NCBI GenBank assembly: GCA_002420085.1
Contig: DIHI01000111.1
Span: 10,006 to 24,704, forward strand
DNA: 14,699 bases
Reading direction: 5' to 3'
Source: Lysobacterales bacterium UBA5700
Lineage (GTDB): Bacteria > Pseudomonadota > Gammaproteobacteria > Xanthomonadales > Xanthomonadaceae
Position numbers and translations under genes: made by a program. The notes under the pieces were generated by a model that worked only from the letters and a program-made list of their open reading frames with translations, was not told the origin of the DNA and did not search any database. Shown one piece after another: positions 7,160-14,154 of the stretch; positions within the stretch are counted from its first letter, which is position 1, and the number at the start of each line of letters is the position of its first letter.

Positions 7160-8170
7160 ATGAAAAGCCAGGTCGATTTCCTCGCCACCGTCGGCAACAC
7201 TCCCCTGATCGAGCTTCGTCACGCATCCGAAGCGACCGGCTGCCGGATCCTCGGCAAGTGCGAGTTCATGAATCCGGGCGGATCGGTCAAGGACCGGGCT
7301 GCCAAGTACCTGCTGCTCGACGGCCTGCACCGCAAGCAGGTCGAGCCGGGTGGCCTGGTGGTCGAGGGGACGGCCGGCAACACCGGCATTGGCCTGACCC
7401 TGGCCGGCAATGCCCTCGGCCTGCGGACCCTGATCCTGATGCCGGAGACCCAATCGACCGAGAAGAAGTCGGCCCTGCGTGCCATGGGCGCCGAACTGCG
7501 CACCGTCCCGGCCGTGCCCTATGCCAATCCGGACAACTACGTTCACCAGGCACGACGCCTGGCGGAAACCCTGGCTGCCCATGCCCCGCACGGGGTGTTT
7601 TACGCCAATCAATGGGACAACACCGCCAACCGTGAGGGTCACATCGCCAGCACCGGACCGGAAGTCTGGGCGCAGACCGATGGCCGGATCGATGGCTTCA
7701 TCTGCGCGGTCGGCACCGGCGGCACCCTGGCCGGCATGGCCGAGTACCTGAAGTCCAGAAATCCGAAGGTCATCACCGCTGCGGCCGACCCCGATGGCGC
7801 CGGGATCTGCCATTGGGTCAAGCATGGCTCGATCGCCGCCAGTGGAAGCTCGATCACCGAGGGCATCGGCCAGAATCGGATCACCGGCAATCTCGACGGC
7901 GCCCGCATCGACGATGCCTTCACGATTCCGGATTCCGAACTGCTGCCGGTGCTGTGGCAGTTGATCCACCACGAAGGGCTGTATCTCGGCGCATCCAGTG
8001 GCATCAATGTCGCCGGAGCGATCCGGCTGGCCCGGCAACTCGGACCTGGCCATACCATCGTCACCATGCTGTGCGACTCTGCCAGCCGCTATGAATCGAA
8101 ACTGTTCAATCGCGGCTTCCTCGCCGAGCGCGGGCTGCCCCTGCCGCCCTGGCTGGCTGACCAGGCGTGA
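7160..8170 (+). CDS. PLP-dependent cysteine synthase-like enzyme (fold type II)
   Basis: This 336-residue protein has the cysteine synthase/cystathionine beta-synthase fold. Such enzymes use pyridoxal phosphate in the cytoplasm to form or break bonds at the beta carbon of serine-type substrates. The PLP lysine is Lys44 in NPGGSVKDRAAK. The substrate loop is EGTAGNTG at 69-76, and the phosphate cup is VGTGGTLAG at 184-192. Two places differ from standard CysK/CysM: EGIGQNRITGN at 234-244 and LCDSASRYESKLFN at 304-317. These features resemble a divergent clade that includes yeast Mcy1 and mycobacterial Cds1-type cysteine desulfhydrases, so H2S release from cysteine is an alternative to cysteine synthesis. 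The ATG at 7160 is chosen because homology begins at DFLATVGNTPL. It ends exactly where the convergent ATP-grasp gene ends, with no space between the two stops. Confidence 0.85.
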   Translation: MKSQVDFLATVGNTPLIELRHASEATGCRILGKCEFMNPGGSVKDRAAKYLLLDGLHRKQVEPGGLVVEGTAGNTGIGLTLAGNALGLRTLILMPETQSTEKKSALRAMGAELRTVPAVPYANPDNYVHQARRLAETLAAHAPHGVFYANQWDNTANREGHIASTGPEVWAQTDGRIDGFICAVGTGGTLAGMAEYLKSRNPKVITAAADPDGAGICHWVKHGSIAASGSSITEGIGQNRITGNLDGARIDDAFTIPDSELLPVLWQLIHHEGLYLGASSGINVAGAIRLARQLGPGHTIVTMLCDSASRYESKLFNRGFLAERGLPLPPWLADQA

Positions 8171-9343
8171 TCAGCGGTCAACACGGCGGTCCGCCTGAGC
8201 TTCTTCGGTGAGCGTGGCGACGCTATCCTCGAACAGGCGCCGGGCGGTTGCCGGACTGTCGCCGATGCAGACCAGGCCAAGCTTCCCGAATTCGGACAAT
8301 GCCCCGATCAGGTTGAACACGACCCCCTGCTGGCGGGTCTCATCGAAATGCAGGCGACGTGCGACCAGGATGTCGATCAGGTCGTCAGGGATCAGGCGAC
8401 GATAGAGGGGATCGACCAGATTGTCGGTCGCGTAATAGTGGCGGACCTGGCCGACCGGAGTCAGGAACAGGCCGAGACCGGGATCGTAACGGCCATTGGT
8501 CAGGAATTGCAGCATCTGGTACGGCATGGTGGTGCCGCCCTTGCGCAGGTTGATCTCGATCGCCTGGTGATCCCAACCGTCATCGCCCAACATGGAGACG
8601 AAATCGACCGAAAAGCGACCGAGCCCCCCGTGCCTGCGGAGCACCTCGCCGACCCGCAGGGCCGGCTCGTGCAATGCCCGTGCATAGCATTCATCGGCAG
8701 GAAACGTACTGCCCTGGAACACCTGACCGTTCGGACCTGCCATGATCTGGTCGTGACTGGAGATCAACTCGACCTCGCCGAGTGGATTGATTCTCAACTG
8801 GACCGAAGGCGTGCGCTTGTTGCGGCCATCCAGCCAATACTCGACGATGCCGCCATGGCGAACGAACAGGCGTTGGTACGCGATGAAATCCATACCTGCC
8901 GCTTCGTAGCGAAGCACCGCCGGCAAACGCTCGCGGACCTGCCTGGCATCCGGGCACGACCCAAGGTCGGCCACGTCGATGACCGCATTGCCATCGCCGG
9001 AGAAGCCCTCATTGATCTTCACGACCAGGCGTCGCGGTCGCGAGGGCCGATCGAGCAGATCAGCGATTGCTTCAGCAAGCGCATCGAGATCCGGCAGATC
9101 CTCGCGTCCGACAGGAAAGGCGATACCGGCCTCGGCAAATGCCCGCCGACTGCCGGATTTGCTGCCCCAGTCGGACAAAGCCGGATCGCATGCATACAGG
9201 GGAATACCCAGTGCGACGGCCAGCATGACCTCATCGTCGCTGGTATTGAACACCGAGAGATGTGCGGTCTCCGGGTCGGATATCTCGGCCCGAATGCGAC
9301 CGATCAAGCGCGGCCGATCGAGAATCTTGCGGGTCAGCGAAGT
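8171..9343 (-). pseudogene. ATP-grasp ligase (PGM1-related), N-terminus lost
   Basis: The protein resembles ATP-grasp carboxylate-amine ligases of the PGM1 (pheganomycin peptide ligase) type, which couple ATP cleavage to amide bond formation. Numbering from a TTG at 9307, family motifs are VVKINEGFSGDGN at 95-107, SHDQI at 184-188, RFSVDF at 231-236 and EINLRKGGTTMPY at 251-263. Family members as I recall them have His where Met261 stands. In-frame homology continues upstream of 9307 (SLTRKILDRPRLI) to about 9343 and then stops. The expected pre-ATP-grasp N-terminal region, perhaps around a hundred residues, is absent, and an in-frame stop lies at 9401-9403. No ATG exists upstream of 9226. 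The sequence beyond is an IS3 transposase fragment in another frame. The ATP-grasp core is intact with no internal stop, so expression from TTG or a later ATG cannot be excluded. Confidence 0.75.
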
Positions 9344-9485
9344 CCAGCGGACAGGGCGTCGCCGTGTCGCTGACCGTGGTCTTGACCGTCTTGCCGCGAA
9401 TCACCCCTTGCAGCCCGAGCCGCCGCAAATGCCGTATGTGGCGCCTGCTGGTACTGATGCCGCTGTATGCCTCCAGGGTCAACAC
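9342..9485 (-). mobile_element. IS3-family transposase (OrfB) fragment
   Basis: On the minus strand the frame starting at GTG 9485 encodes RRHIRHLRRLGLQGVIRGK and then VKTTVSDTATPCPLD. This is the junction between the helix-turn-helix region and the DDE catalytic domain in IS3-family OrfB proteins, where GLQGVxRGKxVKTT and a PCPLD-like segment are common. Similarity covers only about 35 residues (about 9446 to 9342). It ends just where the expected N-V-N-R continuation should follow, and there the reading changes to ATP-grasp sequence in a different frame. The DDE residues, OrfA and the terminal inverted repeats are not seen. This is a relic, not an active element. Confidence 0.65.
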
Positions 9486-9529
9486 CGGGGGAAAGCAACC
9501 AAAAACAGTGTGGTGCTACAATGAAAGAC

Positions 9530-9559
9530 CTGACCCCGCTGCTCCTGACCCCGCTGCTC
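9530..9559. repeat. 15-bp perfect tandem duplication
   Basis: CTGACCCCGCTGCTC occurs twice back to back, at 9530-9544 and 9545-9559, inside the first and most diverged copy of the larger repeat. Confidence 0.9.
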
Positions 9560-9563
9560 TACG

Positions 9564-9661
9564 ATGAAAGACCTGCCCCTCTGCTCCGTGCCGCCGCTCG
9601 TGTGGTGCTACGATGAAAGACCTGCCCCTCTGCTCCGTGCCGCCGCTCGTGTGATGCTACG
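9564..9661. repeat. 49-bp direct repeat, two copies
   Basis: Positions 9564-9612 and 9613-9661 are contiguous 49-base copies differing at a single site (GTGTGG in the first, GTGTGA in the second). The near identity points to a recent duplication. There is no spacer between them, so it is not a CRISPR array. Confidence 0.92.
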
Positions 9662-9845
9662 ATGAAAGACCTGACCCCCGCCGCCCGCGCCCGCTGCTCC
9701 TGACCCCCTCTGCCCGCATTGGGGGCGTCGGGTCGCACAGGACAGGGCACGCCAGGGGGTGATGGCTCGGCCTTGGGCATCACGCCTGCGTCGGCCAAGC
9801 TAGCCGGCGCTGGGAAAGCTGCCGGCAATCGGTCAGACTGGATGG

Positions 9846-10613
9846 ATGCCGATCGATTCGCGAATGCCTGTCTGTCATCGACTGGATGGCCGTGATTCGG
9901 CTTTGCTGGTGCTGTGCGACCATGCCGGCAATGCCATTCCGGAGGAACTCGGTGATCTGGGCCTGCCGCCCCGGCTGCGTCGCGATCACATCGCTTGGGA
10001 CATCGGGGCCGATGGGGTTGCGCGTCGATTGGCCGGCCTGCTCGACTGCCCTGCCCTGATCGGTCATTGCTCGCGTCTGGTGGTCGATCTCAATCGTCAT
10101 CCGGACTCCCCGGAGATCATGGCCGCCAGCAGCGATGGCCAGGTCGTACCGGGCAACCAGAGCATCAGCGAGACACAGCGTCAGGCTCGGCTCGATCGTT
10201 ACTACCATCCCTACCATGATGCGATTGAGGACCACCTCGATCGACTCGATGCTGATGCAATCCGGCCGCTGCTGGTCTCGATCCATTCCTACACGCCGGA
10301 ACTGTATGGCCTGCCACGGCCCTGGCTGCTCGGTCTGCTGTGGAAGCGACGTGATCCACTGATCGACTTCCTCCTGCACTGGTTCCGGCAACGCGGCATC
10401 GAGATCGGTGACAATCAGCCCTACGATGGGCACTTCGCGATGGGTCACACCCTGGAGCGGCATGGCATCGAACGCGGCCTGCGCCACATACTGATCGAGT
10501 TGCGTCAGGATCAGGTCTACACCCCACAACAGCAACGCCTGTGGGCCGAACGTCTGGCCGAAGCGCTCGGCGCCGCCAATGCGGCCGGAATCGGTGCTGA
10601 AGCATCGGCCTGA
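9846..10613 (+). CDS. N-formylglutamate amidohydrolase family protein
   Basis: This 255-residue protein matches the FGase family, zinc-type hydrolases that in the histidine-degradation pathway cleave N-formylglutamate to formate and glutamate. Conserved blocks are LCDHAGNAIP at 23-32, HIAWDIGA at 48-55, SRLVVDLNR at 76-84, SIHSYTP at 145-151 and IELRQD at 217-222. His26, Asp52 and His147 are reasonable metal or catalytic candidates. No hut gene is near, and many proteins of this family stand alone with unproven substrates, so the reaction is only a family inference. The ATG at 9846 has just a weak GGATGG upstream; Met7 at 9864 is an alternative. It is the first intact gene right of the repeat block. 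The 168-bp gap to the next gene shows nothing beyond that gene's ribosome binding site. Confidence 0.82.
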   Translation: MPIDSRMPVCHRLDGRDSALLVLCDHAGNAIPEELGDLGLPPRLRRDHIAWDIGADGVARRLAGLLDCPALIGHCSRLVVDLNRHPDSPEIMAASSDGQVVPGNQSISETQRQARLDRYYHPYHDAIEDHLDRLDADAIRPLLVSIHSYTPELYGLPRPWLLGLLWKRRDPLIDFLLHWFRQRGIEIGDNQPYDGHFAMGHTLERHGIERGLRHILIELRQDQVYTPQQQRLWAERLAEALGAANAAGIGAEASA

Positions 10614-10781
10614 GCCAGGCTCACCCATGCCATCAGTCACAGCCACTGCGGTCGGGCGCTTGCGTTAAGCTTGCTGGTCCAGGGCCGAGATGCTGTCCGT
10701 TCGATCACCGGTATCCAGCCAGCAGCGCCCGCCGGCCTCGATCACCACTCTCGCCCAACCACCCTCGCCAGGAGTCGTTCC

Positions 10782-12950
10782 ATGTCATTCCGTGTTCCGC
10801 TCACGCTCGCCATCGTCGGCGCGCTTGCGCTCGCCGCCTGCTCCACGCCGGAAACCCCGGAGTCGGCTGACAAACCGTCCGCCAGCCAGCAGGCACCGGT
10901 CGAGAATCCGTTCTTCGCTGCCAGCACCCTGCCCTATCAGATGCCACCGTTCGACCAGATCAGGGACGAGCACTACGCCCCGGCGATCGAGCGCGGAATG
11001 GCCGAACATGCCAGCGAGATCGCGGCGATCGCCGACAACCCGGCCGCCCCTGATTTCGAGAACACGATCGTCGCCTTCGAGCGCTCCGGCCAGTTGTTGG
11101 GTCGGGTCACCCGGGTGTTCTTCAACCTGGCCGGTGCCCACACCAATGACACCATCCAGGCGGTCCAGACCGAGATGGCGCCCAAGCTGGCAGCACATCA
11201 GGACGCGATCTTCCTCAATCCGGTCCTGTTCCAGCGGATCGAAACCCTGTACGACAACCGCGACCAGCTTGGCCTCGACCCGGAACAGTCGCGCCTGCTG
11301 GAGCGCTACCGGATCGACTTCGTTCGTGCGGGTGCCCGGCTCGACGATGCTGGCAAAGCACGCCTGAAGGAAATCAATGGCGAACTGGCCAGCCTGCAAA
11401 CCCGGTTCAACCAGAACGTGCTCAAGGAAGTCAATGGATCGGCGATCGTGGTCGACAGCCGCGATGAACTCGACGGGCTGTCCGAGAACCAGATCGCCGC
11501 TGCCGCCAAGGCCGCCAGCGAACGCGGCCTCGACGGCAAGTTCGTGATTGCGCTCATGAACACCTCCGGCCAGCCGCCGCTGTCCTCGCTCAAGAACCGC
11601 ACCCTGCGTGAGCGCATCATGCGTGCCTCGCTGGTGCGCGGCAGTCGCGGCGGCGAATTCGACAACCGCGAGATCCTGACTCAGGTCGCCCGGCTGCGCG
11701 CCGAACGGGCGCAGATGCTCGGCTATCCGAACCATGCCGCCTATACCCTGGAAGACCAGACCGCAGGCACCACCGAGGCAGTCAACGGCATGCTGGCCAA
11801 GCTGGCACCGGCAGCGGTCGCCAACGCACGCCGTGAGGCCGCCGATCTCCAGGAGATGATCCGCGCCGAGGGCGGCGACTTCGAGTTGGCGCCCTGGGAC
11901 TGGGACTTCTATGCCGAAAAGGTTCGTCAGGCCCGCTTCGCCTTCGACGAATCGCAACTCAAGCCCTACTTCGAGCTGACCAATGTCCTGGAAAACGGCG
12001 TGTTCTTCGCCGCCGGAAAGCTCTACGGCCTGCGTTTCGAACGGCGTACCGACCTGCCAACCTACCATCCCGACGTTCTGGTCTACGAGGTCTTCGATGC
12101 CGATGGTCAGCCGCTGGCCCTGTTCCTTGGCGATTTCTATGCCCGTCCCTCGAAGCGCGGTGGGGCCTGGATGAATGCCTATGTGCCGCAGTCCGGCCTG
12201 TTCGGCAGCAAGCCGGTGGTCGCCAACCACCAGAACATTCCGAAGCCGCCGGAAGGCGAGCCGACCCTGATGACCTTCGACGAAGTCAACACCATGTTCC
12301 ATGAGTTCGGCCATGCCCTGCACGGCATGTTCTCGAACGTCCGCTACCCGCGCTTCGCCGGCACCAGCGTCCCGCGCGACTTCGTCGAGTACCCGTCCCA
12401 GGTCAACGAGATGTGGGCAACCTGGCCGGAGGTGCTGGCCAACTATGCCAAGCACCACATCACTGGCGAGCCGATGCCGCAGGAACTGCTCGACAAGGTG
12501 CTGGCCGCCGACACCTTCAACCAGGGTTTCGCCACCACCGAGTATCTGGCGGCCTCGCTGCTCGACCAGGCGTGGCATCAGTTGCCGCCGGAAGCCATCC
12601 CGGACGCCGACGGCCTGCTCGATTTCGAGGCCAAGGCGCTGGCCGATGCCGGTGTCGATTTCGCCCCGGTCCCACCGCGCTACCGCAGCACCTACTTCTC
12701 GCACATCGTCGGCGGCTACTCGGCCGGCTACTACTCCTACATCTGGAGCGAGGTGCTCGATGCCGACAGCGTCGAGTGGTTCAAGGAAAACGGGGGTCTC
12801 AAGCGTGAGAACGGCGATCATTTCCGCGCCACCCTGTTGTCGCGTGGCGGCAGTGACGACGCCATGGTCCTGTTCCGCAACTTCCGGGGCCGTGATGCCG
12901 ACATCGCCCCCCTGCTGACGCGCCGTGGACTGGTCGAGCAGGGTCGCTGA
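10782..12950 (+). CDS. dcp: M3-family metallopeptidase (Dcp-like), lipoprotein
   Basis: This 722-residue zinc metallopeptidase belongs to the M3A group (peptidyl-dipeptidase Dcp/oligopeptidase A), which degrades short peptides. The active site is HEFGH at 507-511. The third zinc ligand, Glu536, is in DFVEYPSQVNEMW, 25 residues after His511, exactly the thimet-oligopeptidase spacing. YFSHIVGGYSAGYYSYIW near the C-terminus is the usual substrate-binding Tyr/His region. A signal peptide ends in the lipobox LAAC, with Cys20 as the lipidation site, so the enzyme is probably tethered in the periplasm. The ATG at 10782 is chosen because AGGAG (10770-10774) lies 7 bases before it and it yields the lipoprotein signal; the frame is open further up to 10671. 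The neighbours show no operon link. OpdA is the main alternative, but it is cytoplasmic and lacks a signal. Confidence 0.93.
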   Translation: MSFRVPLTLAIVGALALAACSTPETPESADKPSASQQAPVENPFFAASTLPYQMPPFDQIRDEHYAPAIERGMAEHASEIAAIADNPAAPDFENTIVAFERSGQLLGRVTRVFFNLAGAHTNDTIQAVQTEMAPKLAAHQDAIFLNPVLFQRIETLYDNRDQLGLDPEQSRLLERYRIDFVRAGARLDDAGKARLKEINGELASLQTRFNQNVLKEVNGSAIVVDSRDELDGLSENQIAAAAKAASERGLDGKFVIALMNTSGQPPLSSLKNRTLRERIMRASLVRGSRGGEFDNREILTQVARLRAERAQMLGYPNHAAYTLEDQTAGTTEAVNGMLAKLAPAAVANARREAADLQEMIRAEGGDFELAPWDWDFYAEKVRQARFAFDESQLKPYFELTNVLENGVFFAAGKLYGLRFERRTDLPTYHPDVLVYEVFDADGQPLALFLGDFYARPSKRGGAWMNAYVPQSGLFGSKPVVANHQNIPKPPEGEPTLMTFDEVNTMFHEFGHALHGMFSNVRYPRFAGTSVPRDFVEYPSQVNEMWATWPEVLANYAKHHITGEPMPQELLDKVLAADTFNQGFATTEYLAASLLDQAWHQLPPEAIPDADGLLDFEAKALADAGVDFAPVPPRYRSTYFSHIVGGYSAGYYSYIWSEVLDADSVEWFKENGGLKRENGDHFRATLLSRGGSDDAMVLFRNFRGRDADIAPLLTRRGLVEQGR

Positions 12951-12982
12951 CAGGCTCGATACTTGCAGGTGATGCACTTCTC

Positions 12983-13020
12983 TGCTGCCGCAGTCCCGGT
13001 CGATCCGGACTGCGGCAGCA
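12983..13020 (+). terminator. Perfect 14-bp hairpin after the M3 peptidase
   Basis: TGCTGCCGCAGTCC (12983-12996) and GGACTGCGGCAGCA (13007-13020) are perfect inverted repeats around a 10-base loop. The hairpin starts 32 bases after the peptidase stop. No T-run follows on the plus strand. It is the strongest secondary structure in the window by eye and probably marks the mRNA 3' end. Confidence 0.6.
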
Positions 13021-13034
13021 ACCCCCGGTCGATC

Positions 13035-13052
13035 GAAACCCGAGCGGGTTTC
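13035..13052. terminator. Second hairpin, GAAACCCG/CGGGTTTC
   Basis: An 8-base inverted repeat, GAAACCCG-AG-CGGGTTTC, lies 14 bases after the first hairpin. The A-rich and T-rich arm ends (GAAA, TTTC) give it the look of a bidirectional terminator, but the T tract is only three long. It could act together with the hairpin at 12983-13020. Confidence 0.4.
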
Positions 13053-13334
13053 CTTGCGAGCAAGCCATCGGCCGATCACGGCCAGCACCTTGTGCGCACC
13101 ATCCAAGCACGCGCATACGAATGATCCCGTAAGGTAACAGGGTCACCTCGCCACCCCTGGCCCCGACAAAAACACGACAACAACCGTGTATCCGTTCACA
13201 GATTCGGATGCTGATCCCACCATTCCTTCACAGCATCGCTATGCTGTCGCACGGTCCGTCAGGCGCGTGCAGTTTCAAGCAGGCGGGGGAACTGACGGGT
13301 TCTTCAACGACAGGGATTTATCAGGGAGGCAGTC
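13053..13334 (+). promoter_or_regulatory. Upstream region of the V4R gene with two inverted repeats
   Basis: This 282-bp stretch has no plausible gene. It holds ACAGCAT-CGCT-ATGCTGT at 13230-13247, a perfect 7-bp inverted repeat that could be an operator or hairpin. A second one is CCGTCAG (13256-13262) paired with CTGACGG (13292-13298) around a 29-base interior. The gene's AGGGAGG ribosome binding site is at 13323-13329. No clear sigma70 promoter or known riboswitch consensus was recognised. Confidence 0.4.
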
Positions 13335-14054
13335 GTGAGCGAATGGCTCGTCCGCGTGCGTGCGGAGAAAAAAGAGGGCCTGATCGTCGAGATCGGGCGG
13401 ATGGTCGTCGAGTCGGGCTTCAAGAGCCTGGCCCAGCGGCTGGGTTCACCCGCGCCAGGGGAGGCGCAATTCGAGTTCGATGTCAGCGGGCCACAGGATC
13501 ATCTGCTGCTCTTGCAGGACAAGCTGGGATCGAATCCAAACGTCAAGAGTGTCGAGGTCGCCGTGCGAACCAATGGTGCCGCCGGCAAGCCGGCCGCAGC
13601 CGCACGGACCACCCCGACGGTCGACATCGAACGTCAGTTGCCGTTGATCGCGGCCGAATACCCGCAGATATTCGCTCGACTGCTGACGATCGAGCGCAGT
13701 GTCGATGGTTCTGCCCGTGCCGAAACCATGCAGCGCATCGGCCAGCGGGTCGGGGCCTGGGTCTACAAGCGGGACTACGCGCTGGGCGGCAAACTCAACA
13801 AATCCGACACCATCAAGCGGATCGTGGTGCCGGCCCTGCGTGGTCTGGCAACCATCGATCAGGTCGGCGAGCAGATCCATATCCGGACCAGCCCGTTCTG
13901 CGGTTCCAAGACGACCGGCGAGGAACGCTGCCAGTTCTTCGTTGGCTTCATCGAAGGCATGCTGCGCGAAGCGGGACACGGCAACGTCACTGTCACCGAA
14001 TCGGAGTGCCGCTCGACCGGTGCCGCCACCTGCGTGTTCATGGCGGTCGGCTGA
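13335..14054 (+). CDS. ACT-like plus V4R domain sensor protein
   Basis: This 239-residue soluble protein ends in a V4R (4-vinyl reductase) domain, a small-molecule-binding fold found in bacteriochlorophyll enzymes and in sensory proteins. The domain spans about 105-239. It carries the four typical cysteines: Cys189, Cys199 (CQFFVGFIEGML), Cys225 and Cys233 (ESECRSTGAATCVF), expected to bind a metal. Residues 1-78 look like an ACT-type ligand-binding domain by pattern (alternating strand, helix and strand segments). An Ala/Thr-rich linker follows at 81-95. The start is GTG at 13335, supported by AGGGAGG 5 bases upstream. No DNA-binding or enzymatic domain is seen, so it likely senses a ligand and acts on a partner. 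The MHYT gene begins 100 bp downstream on the same strand. V4R is recognised with good confidence; the ACT call is by pattern only. Confidence 0.8.
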   Translation: MSEWLVRVRAEKKEGLIVEIGRMVVESGFKSLAQRLGSPAPGEAQFEFDVSGPQDHLLLLQDKLGSNPNVKSVEVAVRTNGAAGKPAAAARTTPTVDIERQLPLIAAEYPQIFARLLTIERSVDGSARAETMQRIGQRVGAWVYKRDYALGGKLNKSDTIKRIVVPALRGLATIDQVGEQIHIRTSPFCGSKTTGEERCQFFVGFIEGMLREAGHGNVTVTESECRSTGAATCVFMAVG

Positions 14055-14154
14055 CGGCGCGACATCGACACCATCGGAGTCGTCGCAGGGGCCGCCAGTC
14101 AGCCGACCACGATCATTCCAGACCTCATCCATCACAACGACAAGGAAAGCAAAC

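Larger units (their letters stand above)
9512..9710. repeat. Nested tandem repeat block with ATGAAAGACCTG cores
   Basis: The 12-mer ATGAAAGACCTG recurs at 9521, 9564, 9613 and 9662 (spacings 43, 49 and 49). Copies at both ends carry GACCTGACCCC and the middle two carry GACCTGCCCCT. The flank CTGCTCCTGACCCC near 9533-9550 reappears at 9693-9706. Two short frames open in the copies, but the 49-bp period is not a multiple of three, so coding is not conserved. The block lies between the IS3 relic and the amidohydrolase gene and has no resemblance to a host gene. The remaining sequence to 9845 shows only weak inverted repeats (for example GTGATG/CATCAC at 9759-9783). Confidence 0.8.

Noticed and set aside
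6989..8053. 354-codon minus-strand frame opposite the cysteine synthase-like gene
   Set aside because: The plus strand carries the PLP-binding motifs; the minus frame is a shadow in the complementary codon phase.
9521..9665. Short overlapping frames beginning with MKDL in the repeat block (9521-9616 and 9564-9665)
   Set aside because: They arise from the repeat itself, end in ATGA overlaps with the next copy, change frame with each 49-bp unit, and have no ribosome binding sites.
9512..9710. CRISPR array
   Set aside because: The copies are directly contiguous, without unique spacers, and diverge at the ends. There are no cas genes. It is a tandem repeat.
9559..9828. 89-codon minus-strand frame as the missing N-terminus of the ATP-grasp ligase
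   Set aside because: Its Ala/Pro/Arg-rich sequence does not resemble the pre-ATP-grasp region and comes from the repeats.
10785..13106. 773-codon open frame on the minus strand opposite the M3 peptidase
   Set aside because: The plus strand carries the HEFGH zinc site, lipobox and an ideal ribosome binding site. The minus frame has no domain features and also runs through the 3' hairpins.
13053..13334. Cyclic-di-GMP riboswitch before the V4R-MHYT genes
   Set aside because: No GEMM-type core or tetraloop-receptor arrangement could be found by eye; only simple inverted repeats are present.
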